Assembly (NCBI GenBank): GCA_028622995.1
Contig: JAJQJQ010000013.1
Span: 2,356,001-2,420,000 of the forward strand
Source of the DNA: Panagrolaimus kolymaensis
Taxonomy: Eukaryota; Nematoda; Chromadorea; Rhabditida; Panagrolaimidae
DNA length: 64,000 nucleotides
Direction of reading: 5' to 3'
How positions within the stretch are numbered: the first letter of the stretch is position 1; every line of letters begins with the position of its first letter. Both the position numbers and the translations under genes were made by a program. This document shows positions 40,396 through 51,562 of this stretch, piece after piece. A model generated the notes under the pieces. That model worked only from the letters and a program-made list of their open reading frames with translations, made no database searches and was not told the origin of the DNA.

Positions 40396-43363
40396 ATGAC
40401 TGAATTGATTATTATTCACGAAAATCAAAAATTTTCTTATTTTCAAAAGTGTAAAATCGTTATTAATAAAATTGAAAACCGTTTAACTTTATTTCCAAAT
40501 AATAATGAAACTGATTTTGTTGCAATAAATTTTGGAGAAAAATGTTATCTAAAAAATGTAAGTTTATAGTTTTTCATTAAAAGATTAGTTAATAATTATT
40601 TATTTTCTTTTTGAATTTGCTGTGTTTATTTTCTTCCAATGATCAAAAAAAGAAATATGTTTTAATTTTTTCCAATTCTGGAACATGTGAAAAAGTTTAT
40701 AATTTAATTCAAAGCAATGAGGTATATATAAAATTACGAGAAATCTTTTTAAAGAAAATAAATTATAGATTTTTCCTTTCAGGCCGATGAAAATGATTTA
40801 CTGAAAGTCTTTCATATTCAAGTTTTTGTTCCAATCCTTTCTGAAATCAAAAGCAATGCAATGGCAGATACAAGATTAACTCAAATAATAAAAGATTTTG
40901 TTAATTCTTTGGAAAATGGAGAAAGGAAACCATTTTTGTATACAATTAATAAAACCAAATTGGATTCATTATTTGCTAATTCAAATTCAAATAATGCTAT
41001 TTCTACCGAAGGCTCAGCAATTAGCCTGTAAGTAAAGCAAGAAAAAAATATAAACAATAAACTTTGTCCATCTTTAGATTTTCATCAACCAATATTTTTC
41101 CATCGAATTTAAATGCTTCTTTTAATCAAAGTGATAGTTTACAAAGCAGCAGTGGAGTATTAAAATCGAATTCTCCCCTCAAGTCAAATTTGGTTAAAGA
41201 AGTCGATTCCGAACGGTAAAATTTGGAACAAAATCAGTTTTAGAATATAATATTTATTTTAATTTTATAGAAGATTGAGTTTACGCAAACGTCCATTGAT
41301 AAACAACATAAGCTATTGTGAAAATGATGAAATTAATGACTTGGAAAACTTGGAAGACAAGAATGATGAAGATGAATTAAACTTTTCTGAAAGTAATGAA
41401 AATGAGTAAGCCTTTTTTTTGTAAATTCAGTTGAAGAAATTGTTTGGTTGATTTTTGGCTTTAAAAATGGCCTTGCCCAAATCGTTCAATCTTTGAGCTT
41501 TTTAATTAACTTTTTTTTGATTTCCGCTATTCCGATATGTTTGAAGTATATTTTTTCAGCTCGGCGATTAAACGCCGAAAACTTCCAAATAAATGTTCCA
41601 ACAATGCTTTTGAGAAAATATTACCATTAAATTTATACGAAATTATAAAATTTGAAATTTATGGCCAACTTAAAACTAGGCTAATCGTATTTTTTTCAAC
41701 TGATAAAAAACTATGTTATGAATATTCTTGTGGTAATAATCTAAAATATTTTGTATGTTGTGGTTGTGATATACAAACACCAAGAAAATTTGTAGCTGCC
41801 ATTAAAAGCTTGGATGATGAAGGCGTTGAATGCATTAAATTAAATGGAGCTGAACATGTTTGTAAGCCGATTGAATATAATCCTGAAAAATTTAAAGATG
41901 ATATAAAAGTATATTCACCAAATTATCAATTACTTAAATATGCAAGATATGGACTGGAAAATGAATATTTAATCATTTTCACTTCAAACGAAAAAAAATA
42001 TTGCTATGAATTTTGTTATAATAGGAACAAGAAAAAAGGCAACTGTATAAAATGCCAACAAAAAGGACATTGCCTTCCAGCTTCTATATGTATTGATGAA
42101 GATAAAATAGAATATGTAAGCCAGAAAAATATTAAACATGTATGTGAACCAATTCTATATAATCAAGGGAAATATGAAGATCAAGAAATAATTAAATCTC
42201 CTGATTTTAAGCTGTTCGAAAAAAGATCTAAAGGAAAAATGGCTAAAAAACTAGCTATATTTTATGGAGATAACAAGGAAATGTGTTATGAGTACTCAAA
42301 ATTCAACGAAAATTTATATCAATGCTTCAAATGCTTAAATGTAAATAGAAAGCATTATGTCTTTGCAAAGCTCATTAAAAATGATGGAAACGAAACTCAT
42401 GTTCAATTATCTAAAGTTAAACATATTTGTGAGCTACAAAAGTACGTTCCGGAAAAGCCTGTTCCATTTATCAAAAAGCCTAATTTTAAAGTTGAAATAA
42501 TTCGAAAGCATTTTGGTGTTCTTCGAAAACAGTTAATTGTTTTTATCCAAGATGATCAAAATCTTTGTTATATATATGCTAGCCATGGAGGCAAAACTTA
42601 TATTTGTAATGAATGTAAAAAACTTAAAAAATATGCGGCTGCCATAATTCGTGTGGATGAAAAGGGTGAAGAATTTGTTGAATTATTTAATACCGAACAT
42701 GCATGCAAACCTCAAAAATATGTTCCAGAAAACGGCGAAGACGATGTCAAAAATATTTCTTCTTTAGATATAAATAAAAATTTAAAGGAATTAAAGAAAG
42801 GTCCAATTTCTGCTGAAATGATAAAACCAGAAAAGCTCGTCACAAAGCCTAATTTTGTAATAGATTGTTTTTCAAAAGATAACGTTACTATTGTCAAACA
42901 ATTAACAATTTTTGATATTTCTAACTATAATTTATCTTACATTTATGGATTCAAAACCCGTAATCAAGTTTATGACTGCATAGGATGTAGAGCCAAAGGT
43001 AAATATGTTTGTGCCAAGTTTAATGAAACTGAAAATCCTGATGATTCTTTCATCGCACTTGGAAAAGCTAACCATATTTGTACGCCTGTACCAAATGAAA
43101 AAATGATGCAAACTGATGAATTTAAAATTAAGAAATGTGAAAAAGGAAATATATCGAAAGTGATAATTTTCAATTCAGAAAACAAAAATTTGTGCTATGA
43201 GTTTAGGCTTTACCGAGATAATCGATTTCGATGTCATGGATGTTTTATTAAAAACAGAAAATTTGTATATCAAGGAAACATTTATGAAAAAGAAAATAAG
43301 GAGTATTATTTTAAACTTGGAAACTATCAACATATTTGCAAACCAATTAAATATGCAAATTAA
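40396..43363 (+). CDS. C2HC zinc-module array protein, gene 4 (6 modules)
   Basis: Exons 40396-40557, 40614-40721, 40783-41027, 41078-41215, 41271-41405 and 41560-43363 sum to 2,592 nt = 863 residues. N-domain MTELIIIHENQKFSYFQKCK; FGEKCYLKN; helical block VPILSEIKSNAMA; RRLSLRKRP box; acidic stretch ending ESNENE. The six modules have ligand pairs CCGC/HVC, CIKC/HVC, CFKC/HIC, CNEC/HAC, CIGC/HIC and CHGC/HIC, in the same order as gene 2. Oddity: the base pair before exon 2 is TG (TTCTTTTTG|AATTTG) where AG is expected, so exon 2 may be skipped (its 108 nt is a multiple of three) or the base is a mutation or error. Close paralog of gene 2. Confidence 0.86.
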
Positions 43364-43600
43364 TCACGAATTTTTCTTTTTTTTTATTTGTTTATTGTTT
43401 TAATCTTTGAATTTTAAAGCTTTTTTTTATATTATTTTTATGACACTAATTGAGGTTTTAAAATAAAAATTTAAAAACAGCAAAGAGAACAGAACGTATG
43501 AAAAAAGTAACATGGATTTTGAGGTTTAGTAGATCAATTCCCGAACAGCTAAAGTTCAAACCATTTCTAAAATTCACGAATATTTTGAATTCATAAAAAA
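43364..43600. other. 3' flank of array gene 4
   Basis: AATAAA-like signal near 43462 and AT-rich sequence. No gene seen. Confidence 0.5.
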
Positions 43601-43720
43601 AATGGCGGCAATGGTAAAAAGTGAGTTTTTTTTACGATAAGCAAACCGATTTCTTTCTTCTCTATTTTGGCGCGAATCTCTTCCTTAATTTTATATGTAG
43701 TAAAATTTTCGCCGCCTTTT
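43601..43720 (+). promoter_or_regulatory. Relic array-family promoter (GGCGGC, GGCGCG and GCCGCC sites)
   Basis: ATGGCGGCA at about 43602, TTTTGGCGCGAA at about 43666-43677 and TTTTCGCCGCCTTTT at about 43707-43720 lie about 250 bp before the decayed first exon at 43961. The arrangement echoes the promoters of genes 2-4. Confidence 0.4.
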
Positions 43721-43960
43721 TTGTGTAGTCGTAAAACTTTTGGGCTGCTATGAGTATCGTCTCGGCATAAAATTTTGTTTTTGAGACTGTCATAATAAAT
43801 GATGCGTCAATGAAAATGTTTTTCTGTTAAGTTTTTATGATTTACGAGTCCAGTAAAAACTTATGTTATATTTACAACTTTTCTAAAAAATGTCATTAAT
43901 GAGATTTTTTTTTAATTTTGGTTTATGCTTTTTTATTGATTCTGAAACTTTTTTTTAAAG

Positions 43961-43999
43961 ATGCCGGGATTAATTGTATTTCCAGATTACAAAAACTGA
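43961..43999 (+). pseudogene. Decayed first exon of an array-family gene
   Basis: Starts ATGCCGGGATTAATTGTATT and reads MPGLIVFPDYKN before a stop. Compare MPELIVFPNDQEILYFNDC of the minus-strand gene starting at 46592. No further family exon is found downstream. With the relic promoter this marks a lost gene copy. Confidence 0.55.
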
Positions 44000-44237
44000 A
44001 AATTCTTTTAAAAGTAAAAATCATTTTTGTTACTTCTAATTTTTTTATTTAAAAAAAGAGTTTAAAGAATAAATCTCTGTGGATTGTTTTTTCTTTGTTG
44101 CAATTATTTTGAAGTCAAATATTTTGTGCCTCCTATCTATGATAAAATAAATCAGTTTTTGATAATAAAATATTTCATAGAAAAATAAATCAAAAATAAA
44201 AACAAATACAAAATTTTAAATAAACACAATAATGTTT

Positions 44238-46592
44238 TCAGACATGGGAAGTTGATGATGAATAAGGAATGGGTTGACAAAGATGTGGAACATTTCCCAG
44301 TTTGACATAATAATCTTTTTGATCATTTTCAAAAATTTTGGCTCCAACTTTTCGATTGCAATTACAACTGAATCTGTTTCCTACCATAAAATAAAAATGA
44401 TAACAAAGCCGTCGATCTTCATTTGCAAAAATAATCAAACTTTTCATTTCACCTAAACCATTTCTACGAATTTCAAACATGGGTGGATAAATAATTCGGC
44501 TTTCAGGTTGAGGTTCACAAACATGCTGGGTTGTCCCATATTCAGCCATTATATCTTTTGAATTTTCTTCATTACTTTGTATTAATTTTACCCTAACATG
44601 AATTTCTTGCCCTTTGCAACCACAACATAAAAAAGCTTGGGGTGTTTTAGAAAAAAAATATGTTCTGCATAATTTTTTGTTATTGGGTTCAAAAATAGTT
44701 AAATGCTGAATTTTGGTGCCATCGGGATTTGTAAAATATTCTAATTTATAATCTGTTAGAGGAGTGGCGGGAGCTTTGGGACCATTTGATTTCCTACCAC
44801 GATTTGAAGATGTTGTTGTTGATAAACGAATGGATTTCGGTCGAATGATATTTGAATTTCGATGATCATTGTTTCCATGATTTTCTTGGTTACCCAAATT
44901 TGCATTAACATTTTGAATATTTGAAGCGTTATTCAAATTTTGTTGAAAAATGTTGGGAGGAGAGATTCGAATTGCTTCCAAGTTCGGCTTCATTTCAATT
45001 TGATTTTCATGGATTTCTTCTTTATTTTCCACATTTTCAGAATCATTTCCATTTGAAAAGCTTCGACCGCGAGTTAAGTTTCGGAAATTTTCTCTTGATG
45101 ATTCCATCGTTTCATTTCCATTATTTTCAAGATCGGTGGCAAGAGGCATTGGTTTTTGAGAATTGCATTGATGTGGCACAGAACTTAATCGAATATAATC
45201 TCCTCCAACTCTATTTTTGTATAAAATAATATTAACGCTTAAACTTTTCTCCTTTTTACATGGATAACAATAAAAATATCCTTTTTCACGACATAATGGA
45301 GCATATTCATAACCAAAATTTGAATTATCTTTGCATGGAACAAAAATTTTTTCAATAATTTTTCCTTGATGTTCAATTTGAATAAATTTAAACCCCGGTG
45401 GCTTTACAATTTCACCAGAGATATTTGAAACACGCTTTTTACGTTTTTTCAATATTGGATTACTGCAAAATTCTTCATCAGAATAATTGGAACCCGAACT
45501 TTCGCGATAAGCGACGAGACTTTTTCGCTTGGTTGATCTTGTGCGATTACATCTTCCAGTGTTATTTGTTTCTCGAGAAACATTAAGTTCAGGCAAGATC
45601 GAAGATGCATTAGAAGGTGACGGAAATCTAAAAATGAATATAGGAATTCAAAACCATTTTGGAATTTTAAATATTAAATTTTGATTCAAAAAAATAACTG
45701 ATAATTCTTTTTGCAAAGTATTAAAGACTTTTCTTTTCTATAATTTTAATAAAAATTTACATACTTTTGACTTTCTTCTTCTTCATCGCTGTCCAGCAAT
45801 TCGATATAAACTGCTGATGGTTTCGCTGAAGATGTGGCAGGTGCTGCCTCTTTTTGGATCGATGTAGGTTTTTCTTCAACCAAAGCAAAATCTTCAGATT
45901 GTGTCTTCATTATAGGTTGTTCGGAAACAATTACATTAGGTTCTTGCTTTACAACTGTAACAGCTTGAATTGGAATAATATCCTTGTATTTTTCCTTTTC
46001 TTCATCCGAAAAAGAAAGGGCATTAGCAACATGTTTTAAATCTCTGGTATGGAAGACATCGCTTTTGATTGCATTAAAAAGAAGAGACAAGAATTTATGA
46101 AACGTCGGTCGAAAATAATTGATATTCATTCCATTTGTTTGCTAAAAAAATTAAGTTTTTATAAAGCAATGAAAGTTTTAGGGATATAAAACAAAGAAGA
46201 AATTATGCAACTAACCCGCATTTTCTTAAATGATTCATTTATTTCTTTTGATCCTTGATCATCTGGGAAAACCAATGCAAAACCTTTGGATTCATTTTCA
46301 CTTGAAAAAGCGATGAAAATATTCTTAAAAAAATATTGTAAGTAAGCTCTGGATAAATTTATGCGAAGGGTTATTTAACTTACATCATGACGACAAAATT
46401 TTTGGTTGACTTGAGTTATATCTATTTCCAAATCTAGAAAAAAGAAAAAATAAGGTTTTGCAAAAAAAGAAAAATATAATGTTTACCATCAGCTTTAGCT
46501 TCAAAACTTTTTTTTTCAAAATCGACGGTGTATTCGCAATCATTGAAATATAATATTTCTTGATCATTTGGAAAGACAATTAATTCAGGCAT
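44238..46592 (-). CDS. Divergent array-family protein with three C2HC modules and SUMO-related motifs
   Basis: Starts MPELIVFPNDQEILYFNDC. Exons 46487-46592 and 46384-46433, then about 46218-46323, about 45766-46150, and a last exon from about 45628 to 44238. The N-domain is a divergent version (KFCRHD, NIFIAFSSENESKGFALVF). Exon 4 encodes helical/Glu-rich sequence with a sumoylation-type site VVKQEP and ends with VYIELLDSDEEEES, the form of a SUMO-interaction motif. The final exon has a basic TRSTKRKSLVAYRESS box, a second basic KKRKKR run, then modules with ligands CYPC/HQC, CCGC/HVC and CNCN/HLC (the last compressed), separated by a long Asn/Ser-rich linker. Likely nuclear; function unknown. 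The exon 3 acceptor reads TTTAAG rather than TTTTAG. Confidence 0.8.
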
Positions 46593-47071
46593 TTTTTAAA
46601 AAAATATTTAAAAAAATCTAATCAATTTTCGATAACAGAAATAAAGTGGGCAAACTATCTCAAAGATTTTTTATCAGAACGTTTACCAAATTTAGAATTT
46701 CAAATTTCTCTGAGAAAAAAAATCAGGTCAGCCAACAAAAAAAAGAGCAAAGTTTCTTTGAGCTTGTGGGAAAGTATTATGCCAGGGCATTAGTGAAAAT
46801 GATCTAAAGGCTCGCAGTTGGTATTATTAATACCCTGGAACAAAATATGTTTTTTTTGTTAATGCAGCTTATCTTATACTTTTTTTTTTCAGAGGGCAAA
46901 AGAAAAATTGAAGTGTTTATTATGGTTTTGGATATTTCTAAAAAGCAGTATCTTAACTTTTTTCATACCTTTTTTTCTCAAAAAAAAAAAACACTTGAAA
47001 AAGGTGACACAAATTTGTCGCATTTATTTTTATTATTGGATTATTAATTTTTGTTGACTCATATTTTAAAA
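46593..47071. other. Short divergent intergenic region between two head-to-head 5' ends
   Basis: Separates the array-family gene on the minus strand from the truncated copy of its own 5' end on the plus strand. It is AT-rich, and the E2F-like pair seen elsewhere was not found. Confidence 0.45.
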
Positions 47072-47362
47072 ATGCCTGAATTAATTGTATTTCAAAATGT
47101 CAGCGAAGTTTTATATTTCAATGATTGCAAATATTCCTTTGATATAGAAAGAAAAAGTTTTGAAGCGAAAACTGATGGTAATTTTTATATTTTTTTTACA
47201 AAACCTCATTTTTGCTTTTTTTAGATTTGGAAATCGATTTAACTGAAATAAATCAAAAATTTTGTCGTCGTGATGTAAGTTGATACACAAAAATATAAAC
47301 GAAACTCATCAATGAATAATTTTAGAATATTTTCATTGCATTTTCAAGTGAAAATGAATACA
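47072..47362 (+). pseudogene. Inverted, truncated 5' copy of the divergent array gene
   Basis: Encodes MPELIVFQNVSEVLYFNDCK, splices in the same place (GATG|GTAATT), continues DLEIDLTEINQKFCRRD (exon 2), then NIFIAFSSENE, the first codons of exon 3, where similarity ends abruptly at about 47360. It faces away from the source gene. With no downstream exons it cannot make a full protein. Confidence 0.8.
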
Positions 47363-47435
47363 ATTTTTTAAAGTTTTATAATTTTAGAACATTTGTTATT
47401 AATTCAATAAGTTGTTAAAGCAGTAATTTTTATTG

Positions 47436-49620
47436 TTAATAAAATAAAGTTATAAATACCGTTAATGTCAAACAATGTAAAAGTCCAAATAAAGTAGGTG
47501 AATTGTTATCGTCACTTGTATGGCTTTGAAATTCTGTGCAACAAAACTCATTCTTAAGAATTGAATCTACATAAGGAACACTTGTATTTTTACATTTGTT
47601 TGTGGGTGTAAATGGAACACCTTCTTGCATCAAGGTTTGGTTATCTCGAAATATAAACTTCGCGATGATAGCGTCAGAATAAAATCCGGATTTATTCCTG
47701 TCATCTGATACATAAATAAAAAATTTATAATTTTCTTGTATAATAGGTATATGGCAAAACTCTGGACGAAATTCATCTCCGAAAGATCCTCCTCTAAACG
47801 AAAATTTTATTATGTTTTCTTTACTTTAGCGTACTCAGGAAAACATAAAACTTTTTATTCATTTTTCTTCTTTTTCTTTTTTATTTTTTATTTTATACAA
47901 TTAAAATAAAAAGTTATTTACTTTTCAATAAGTATTGTAAAAGTAATTTTTGAAACATTTTCGCAATCAAAAATGAATAAAATGCCGGATAGATTAAAAT
48001 AAAGAAAATCCCATGAATATAATTTTTAAGGAAATTTTCCATAGATAATTTAAGCTTTTTTAATAACATGTCATTTTAGCATGAGTGAAGCATAGGAAAA
48101 AACAGAGATATTCGGGAATTTTAGGTTAAAAAAGGTGCTGTTAATTGGAAAATTTAATAAATATAGTTTTAGTTTTTAAAGATTAGCATGCATATAAGCC
48201 TTTAAAATTATTAAAAAATTCATATCTAAAGCAATGAAGAAAAAATATTTTTCAAAAGCAATCTATACTAATGAATTCATTATTTTTTTTTTGCAAAACT
48301 TACTCGATGCATTTTGGAACAAATTTATTAATACCATACAACAAGGTTATAAATTTATCGGGATCTGAAAACTTTAATTAATAGCAAATGAAAAAGGGGA
48401 AAGGATATTCAAAATATGAACTTGAGATTATGGATTTAGGAGGCGTAGACGGAGAAATGTGTGGGAGATAGATTCGAGCTACCGACTTTGCCTCCGAAGC
48501 GGAAGCAATGTTTTTAATCAAAAAAATTAGAAAAATTCCACTTAATTCATTTAAATTTTAAATATAATATAGGTATGAAAACGAGCCGACTTTTTCACGG
48601 CCCACACCGGGCTTTTCGGGCCTAAGCAGAACAGTTTCCATGCCTAATATAATATAATCCTTAAAAACAACAATGTTTTGTAAAACCATGGGTTCAAAAA
48701 CTTTATATTATAAAGAGAATGAAAAATAAAAAATACGTCACACTGGCTCTCTCAATATACTCTTGAACTCGTAATATATTATATGAAAGATTTTTAAAAG
48801 TTCATTTCTTTAAGTTTGATTGTTATATTACGTTGAATGCTTAATTTGTTATGGATTTTTCGACCATTTTTCGACCATTTTTTATTGTTATAAACATACC
48901 TTCGCTTTCTGAGCTGTGAAAAGTTATATTAAAATCAATTTCCCCGTCGTTTAATGCAAAATTCACTGCCTCATTCTTCCATAAGTTATCATCCTGAGTG
49001 GTATTATAAATTTTTGTTACACTTAGAAAGTTTAGACATAACGGAGCTTCTGGAGCGATTACTGTTAAAGGCTTGAAAGAAGTACAACAGCTTTTCGATA
49101 AAACTTTCAAATCTTCCCCATAATCTAAAATAAATTTAAAATTAAAAAACAGTTATTTTAAAATATATGCACCATCAAAAGAAGTGTAACACCTATTATT
49201 TTCATCGAAAATGCTTCCATCCGAAAAGCTCAAACTCCCTTCATCCACTATAGCTGCATAATACCAAGGAGGCCAAATATTTGTAATATTAGCAAAAACA
49301 AAGATTATGCTGTCGGGAAAAGATCTTGCGCAAGTATAAACATCATCATTTATTGGAAAGTTAGCAACGCACGAACTTGCATTAGGGAAAGGTATGATTT
49401 GACTTCCATTAGTAAATGACGCTTCAACGTTGTTAAGAGTAATAAAATTTAAATCATTATTTTTTGTGACTTTTAAAGTACCAGAAATATTTGCTTTAAA
49501 CTGTTTTCGATCATCATAAATTTCGAAAGTCATTTCTTCACATATCTGAGGAGCTTTTGCCTCTACATATAAACAAAAAATAAACGAAGAAAAAAGAAAT
49601 AGCATTTTACTGGTAAACAT
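47436..49620 (-). CDS. Secreted, probably GPI-anchored Cys-containing protein
   Basis: Exon 1 (about 49184-49620) begins MFTSKMLFLFSSFIFCLYVEAKA, a signal peptide; an upstream in-frame Met at 49662 is possible. Exon 2 (about 48901-49125) joins in frame to give SFDDYGEDLKVLSKSCCTSF. The last exon (47436-47793) ends TLFGLLHCLTLTVFITLFY and stop, a hydrophobic tail typical of a GPI-attachment signal, preceded by a polar HTSDDNNS stretch. The body is rich in NxS/T sites and cysteines. The 1.1-kb intron between exons 2 and 3 does not keep phase as I drew it (phase 1 to phase 2), so one more exon probably lies within 47800-48900. No family recognised. Confidence 0.65.
48568..48650. mobile_element. 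Short MITE-like element with inverted ends
   Basis: The ends ATATAGGTATGAAAAC and GTTTCCATGCCTAATAT are imperfect inverted repeats, and ATATAATATA flanks both sides as a possible target duplication. The interior is unusually GC-rich for this window (ACGGCCCACACCGGGC, TTTTCGGGCC). It sits in the long intron of the secreted-protein gene. Confidence 0.5.
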
Positions 49621-50142
49621 TTTTTTCCACAAAATTGTGATTAATTGAATTTTTTGATGCAAACACTTGTGGAATCAAAATTTGCTTACTTACTGATAAC
49701 AACCAAGTAAAAAAGCATTTATGTCAATAAAGATAATAAAAAAGGTAGAAAACATTTTTCGTCCTAAGCATCTTGTTTGTGTTATTATATATATAAAAAA
49801 CGTGAACAATGGTCTTCTTTATTTGAAAATAATAAATATGCACAAAATTGTTTTCCCCAAAAAGTACACTGAGAAAAAAAATTTTATCACACGCAAGTGT
49901 GACCGACATTAGCTCAAGCATAATAATTTATTTCTAATTTATAAAAATCTGTGACAACGGAAAGCATGCCCCAATATTAATATACATTTCCTATTTATTA
50001 GAATATTTTAATAAGGTTGAGTGTAATTGGTGTGACACCTGTTTTTTGAAGCGGACGGTTATTGCGCAATAACGCCACACCAAAAGTGTCACAGCAGCTT
50101 AATAATCCATTAATTAAATTAAAAAATTATCTAATTGATTGG
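49621..50142. other. Intergenic; no gene recognised
   Basis: Two complementary-strand open frames around 49721-49921 are low-complexity. Several short motifs containing GTGTGAC/GTGTCAC occur (49896-50095) and may be eroded transposon DNA. Confidence 0.4.
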
Positions 50143-50172
50143 AAGTGTCCGAAAATTTTCGCACGCCACTGT
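50143..50172. mobile_element. Possible solo Tc1/mariner-type terminal repeat
   Basis: The sequence AAGTGTCCGAAAATTTTCGC followed by ACGCCACTGTA, read on the minus strand, begins TACAGTGGCGTGCG with an internal palindrome CGAAAATTTTCG. This is the style of mariner-like ends with a TA target. No partner terminus or transposase was found. Confidence 0.35.
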
Positions 50173-50350
50173 ATATGGTATTTAATTATTATGAATATGA
50201 ATGCCCCCAGAATTGTCACGTCCATTCTTACAAAAGCATATATTAAATACATATGTTTTATTTTTATGAAAGTACTAAACGTTAAAAATAATAAGCATAT
50301 GTGATAAACTATATTTTTTAAAGTCAATAACAAAAAATAAATGGTGCCTT

Positions 50351-51562
50351 TTAATATTTTCTAATAACGGATGTTGATGATACTTTGGATTGAGTCAAAT
50401 ATGATTTGCATTGAACATAAACTTTCCGAGGATGGCGAACCACAAAGTAAAAATATTTTATACCATCTATCATAGCTTCCCGATATCCTGACATAATAAA
50501 TAAAACTACTGTAGTTTCAATAAAGACTCGAAGCTGTATAATGAATTTCCGAACGGTAATATCTATTAATCCTGAGGGGCCATCAAGCCATAATGGGAGC
50601 CTAAAGTCTATGTAGCCAGTATAATCTTTGGTCGGATCATACGTTCTCGTTGTGTAAAGTTTATAGCCAGAAAAAATTGGAAAATTAACCTCAAATTGGT
50701 ATATAGTTTCAAGTGAGAATACAAAGAAATTAACCATAATTTGTAGAAATATAACTACAGCAATCCGAATAGAATTTTTGAAATCCTTTCTATTATGTTT
50801 AGATTGAAATTTAGCTTGCTTCGCAACACTCCAAACTATCATAGTTGCTGAAAGCATTGAACCAATTAAAAATAGCAATGGCTTTATAAGCATTAAGATC
50901 GTAAATACTCTTTGGCAACTTTGATAAAAATTATACATAAAATCCTGATTTGTTTCTTCCGTGCACAAAGCTGTTGTTAAGTTATGTTGAATTTTGCATA
51001 AATAATCTTTTCTCTTTTTAACGAGTAGGACAAATAAATAGGTAATATCGCAAAAAATAACAATAACATAAAATATAATGATGGTTAAAAAAATCCTTCG
51101 ACCTCGCGTAAACTTTTCACTAAGCTTTGTATAATAAATAGTCATAAATCGAGAGACTGAAAGAAGGAATAAAGCAGAAAAGGCATTATTCGAAATAACC
51201 TGAAAAATAAATAAATCGGCAAATAACCAATCAAAATTTTTCTCATATAATTCATAAGAATTGAGAGAATAAAAACATTTTAAGCTCGGCTTCACATAGG
51301 CGCTCGTTTGATTATCGCAAGACCATTCGTAGCTGACAAGCATATCCCAAATTGCTTGATTTAAAATAAACCATCGATAATTTCCTTTAATTTTGCCAAA
51401 AATTGATATATATACGATAAGGCTTAAAAGACCTATGCAAATATAACCAAAATTATAATCATATGAACCCGCAGCAAGATTATTTATAAAGCATCGAAAT
51501 CCATCGATGTTTGCTATATTTTTACGATAAACTTGACAAATATATGTATCATTCATTATCAA
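50351..51562 (-). CDS. Seven-transmembrane chemoreceptor-like protein, single exon
   Basis: Intronless 403-residue frame with at least seven hydrophobic segments, among them YICIGLLSLIVYISIF, SALFLLSVSRFMTIYY (SRF in the position of a DRY-like motif), FLTIIIFYVIVIFCDITYLF, MLIKPLLFLIGSMLSATMIV, IAVVIFLQIMVNFFVF and VFIETTVVLFIMSGYRE. Loops hold several cysteines. It shares the GKIKGNYRWFILNQAIWDML and GYRE motifs with the gene at 59637-61074, so the two are paralogs flanking an array gene. Nematode chemoreceptor class is not assigned. Lack of introns, unlike its paralog, could reflect intron loss or retroposition. Confidence 0.8.
   Translation of the reverse strand: MIMNDTYICQVYRKNIANIDGFRCFINNLAAGSYDYNFGYICIGLLSLIVYISIFGKIKGNYRWFILNQAIWDMLVSYEWSCDNQTSAYVKPSLKCFYSLNSYELYEKNFDWLFADLFIFQVISNNAFSALFLLSVSRFMTIYYTKLSEKFTRGRRIFLTIIIFYVIVIFCDITYLFVLLVKKRKDYLCKIQHNLTTALCTEETNQDFMYNFYQSCQRVFTILMLIKPLLFLIGSMLSATMIVWSVAKQAKFQSKHNRKDFKNSIRIAVVIFLQIMVNFFVFSLETIYQFEVNFPIFSGYKLYTTRTYDPTKDYTGYIDFRLPLWLDGPSGLIDITVRKFIIQLRVFIETTVVLFIMSGYREAMIDGIKYFYFVVRHPRKVYVQCKSYLTQSKVSSTSVIRKY

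Noticed and set aside
46323..46330. TTTAAG acceptors (here and before cyclase exon 2) as evidence of broken genes
   Set aside because: Both keep frame with the neighbouring exons, so they may be tolerated acceptors in this species; not enough to call a pseudogene.
49860..50100. GTGTGAC/GTGTCAC motifs as a full transposon
   Set aside because: No matched inverted ends or transposase; only one mariner-like terminus at 50143-50172 is arguable.
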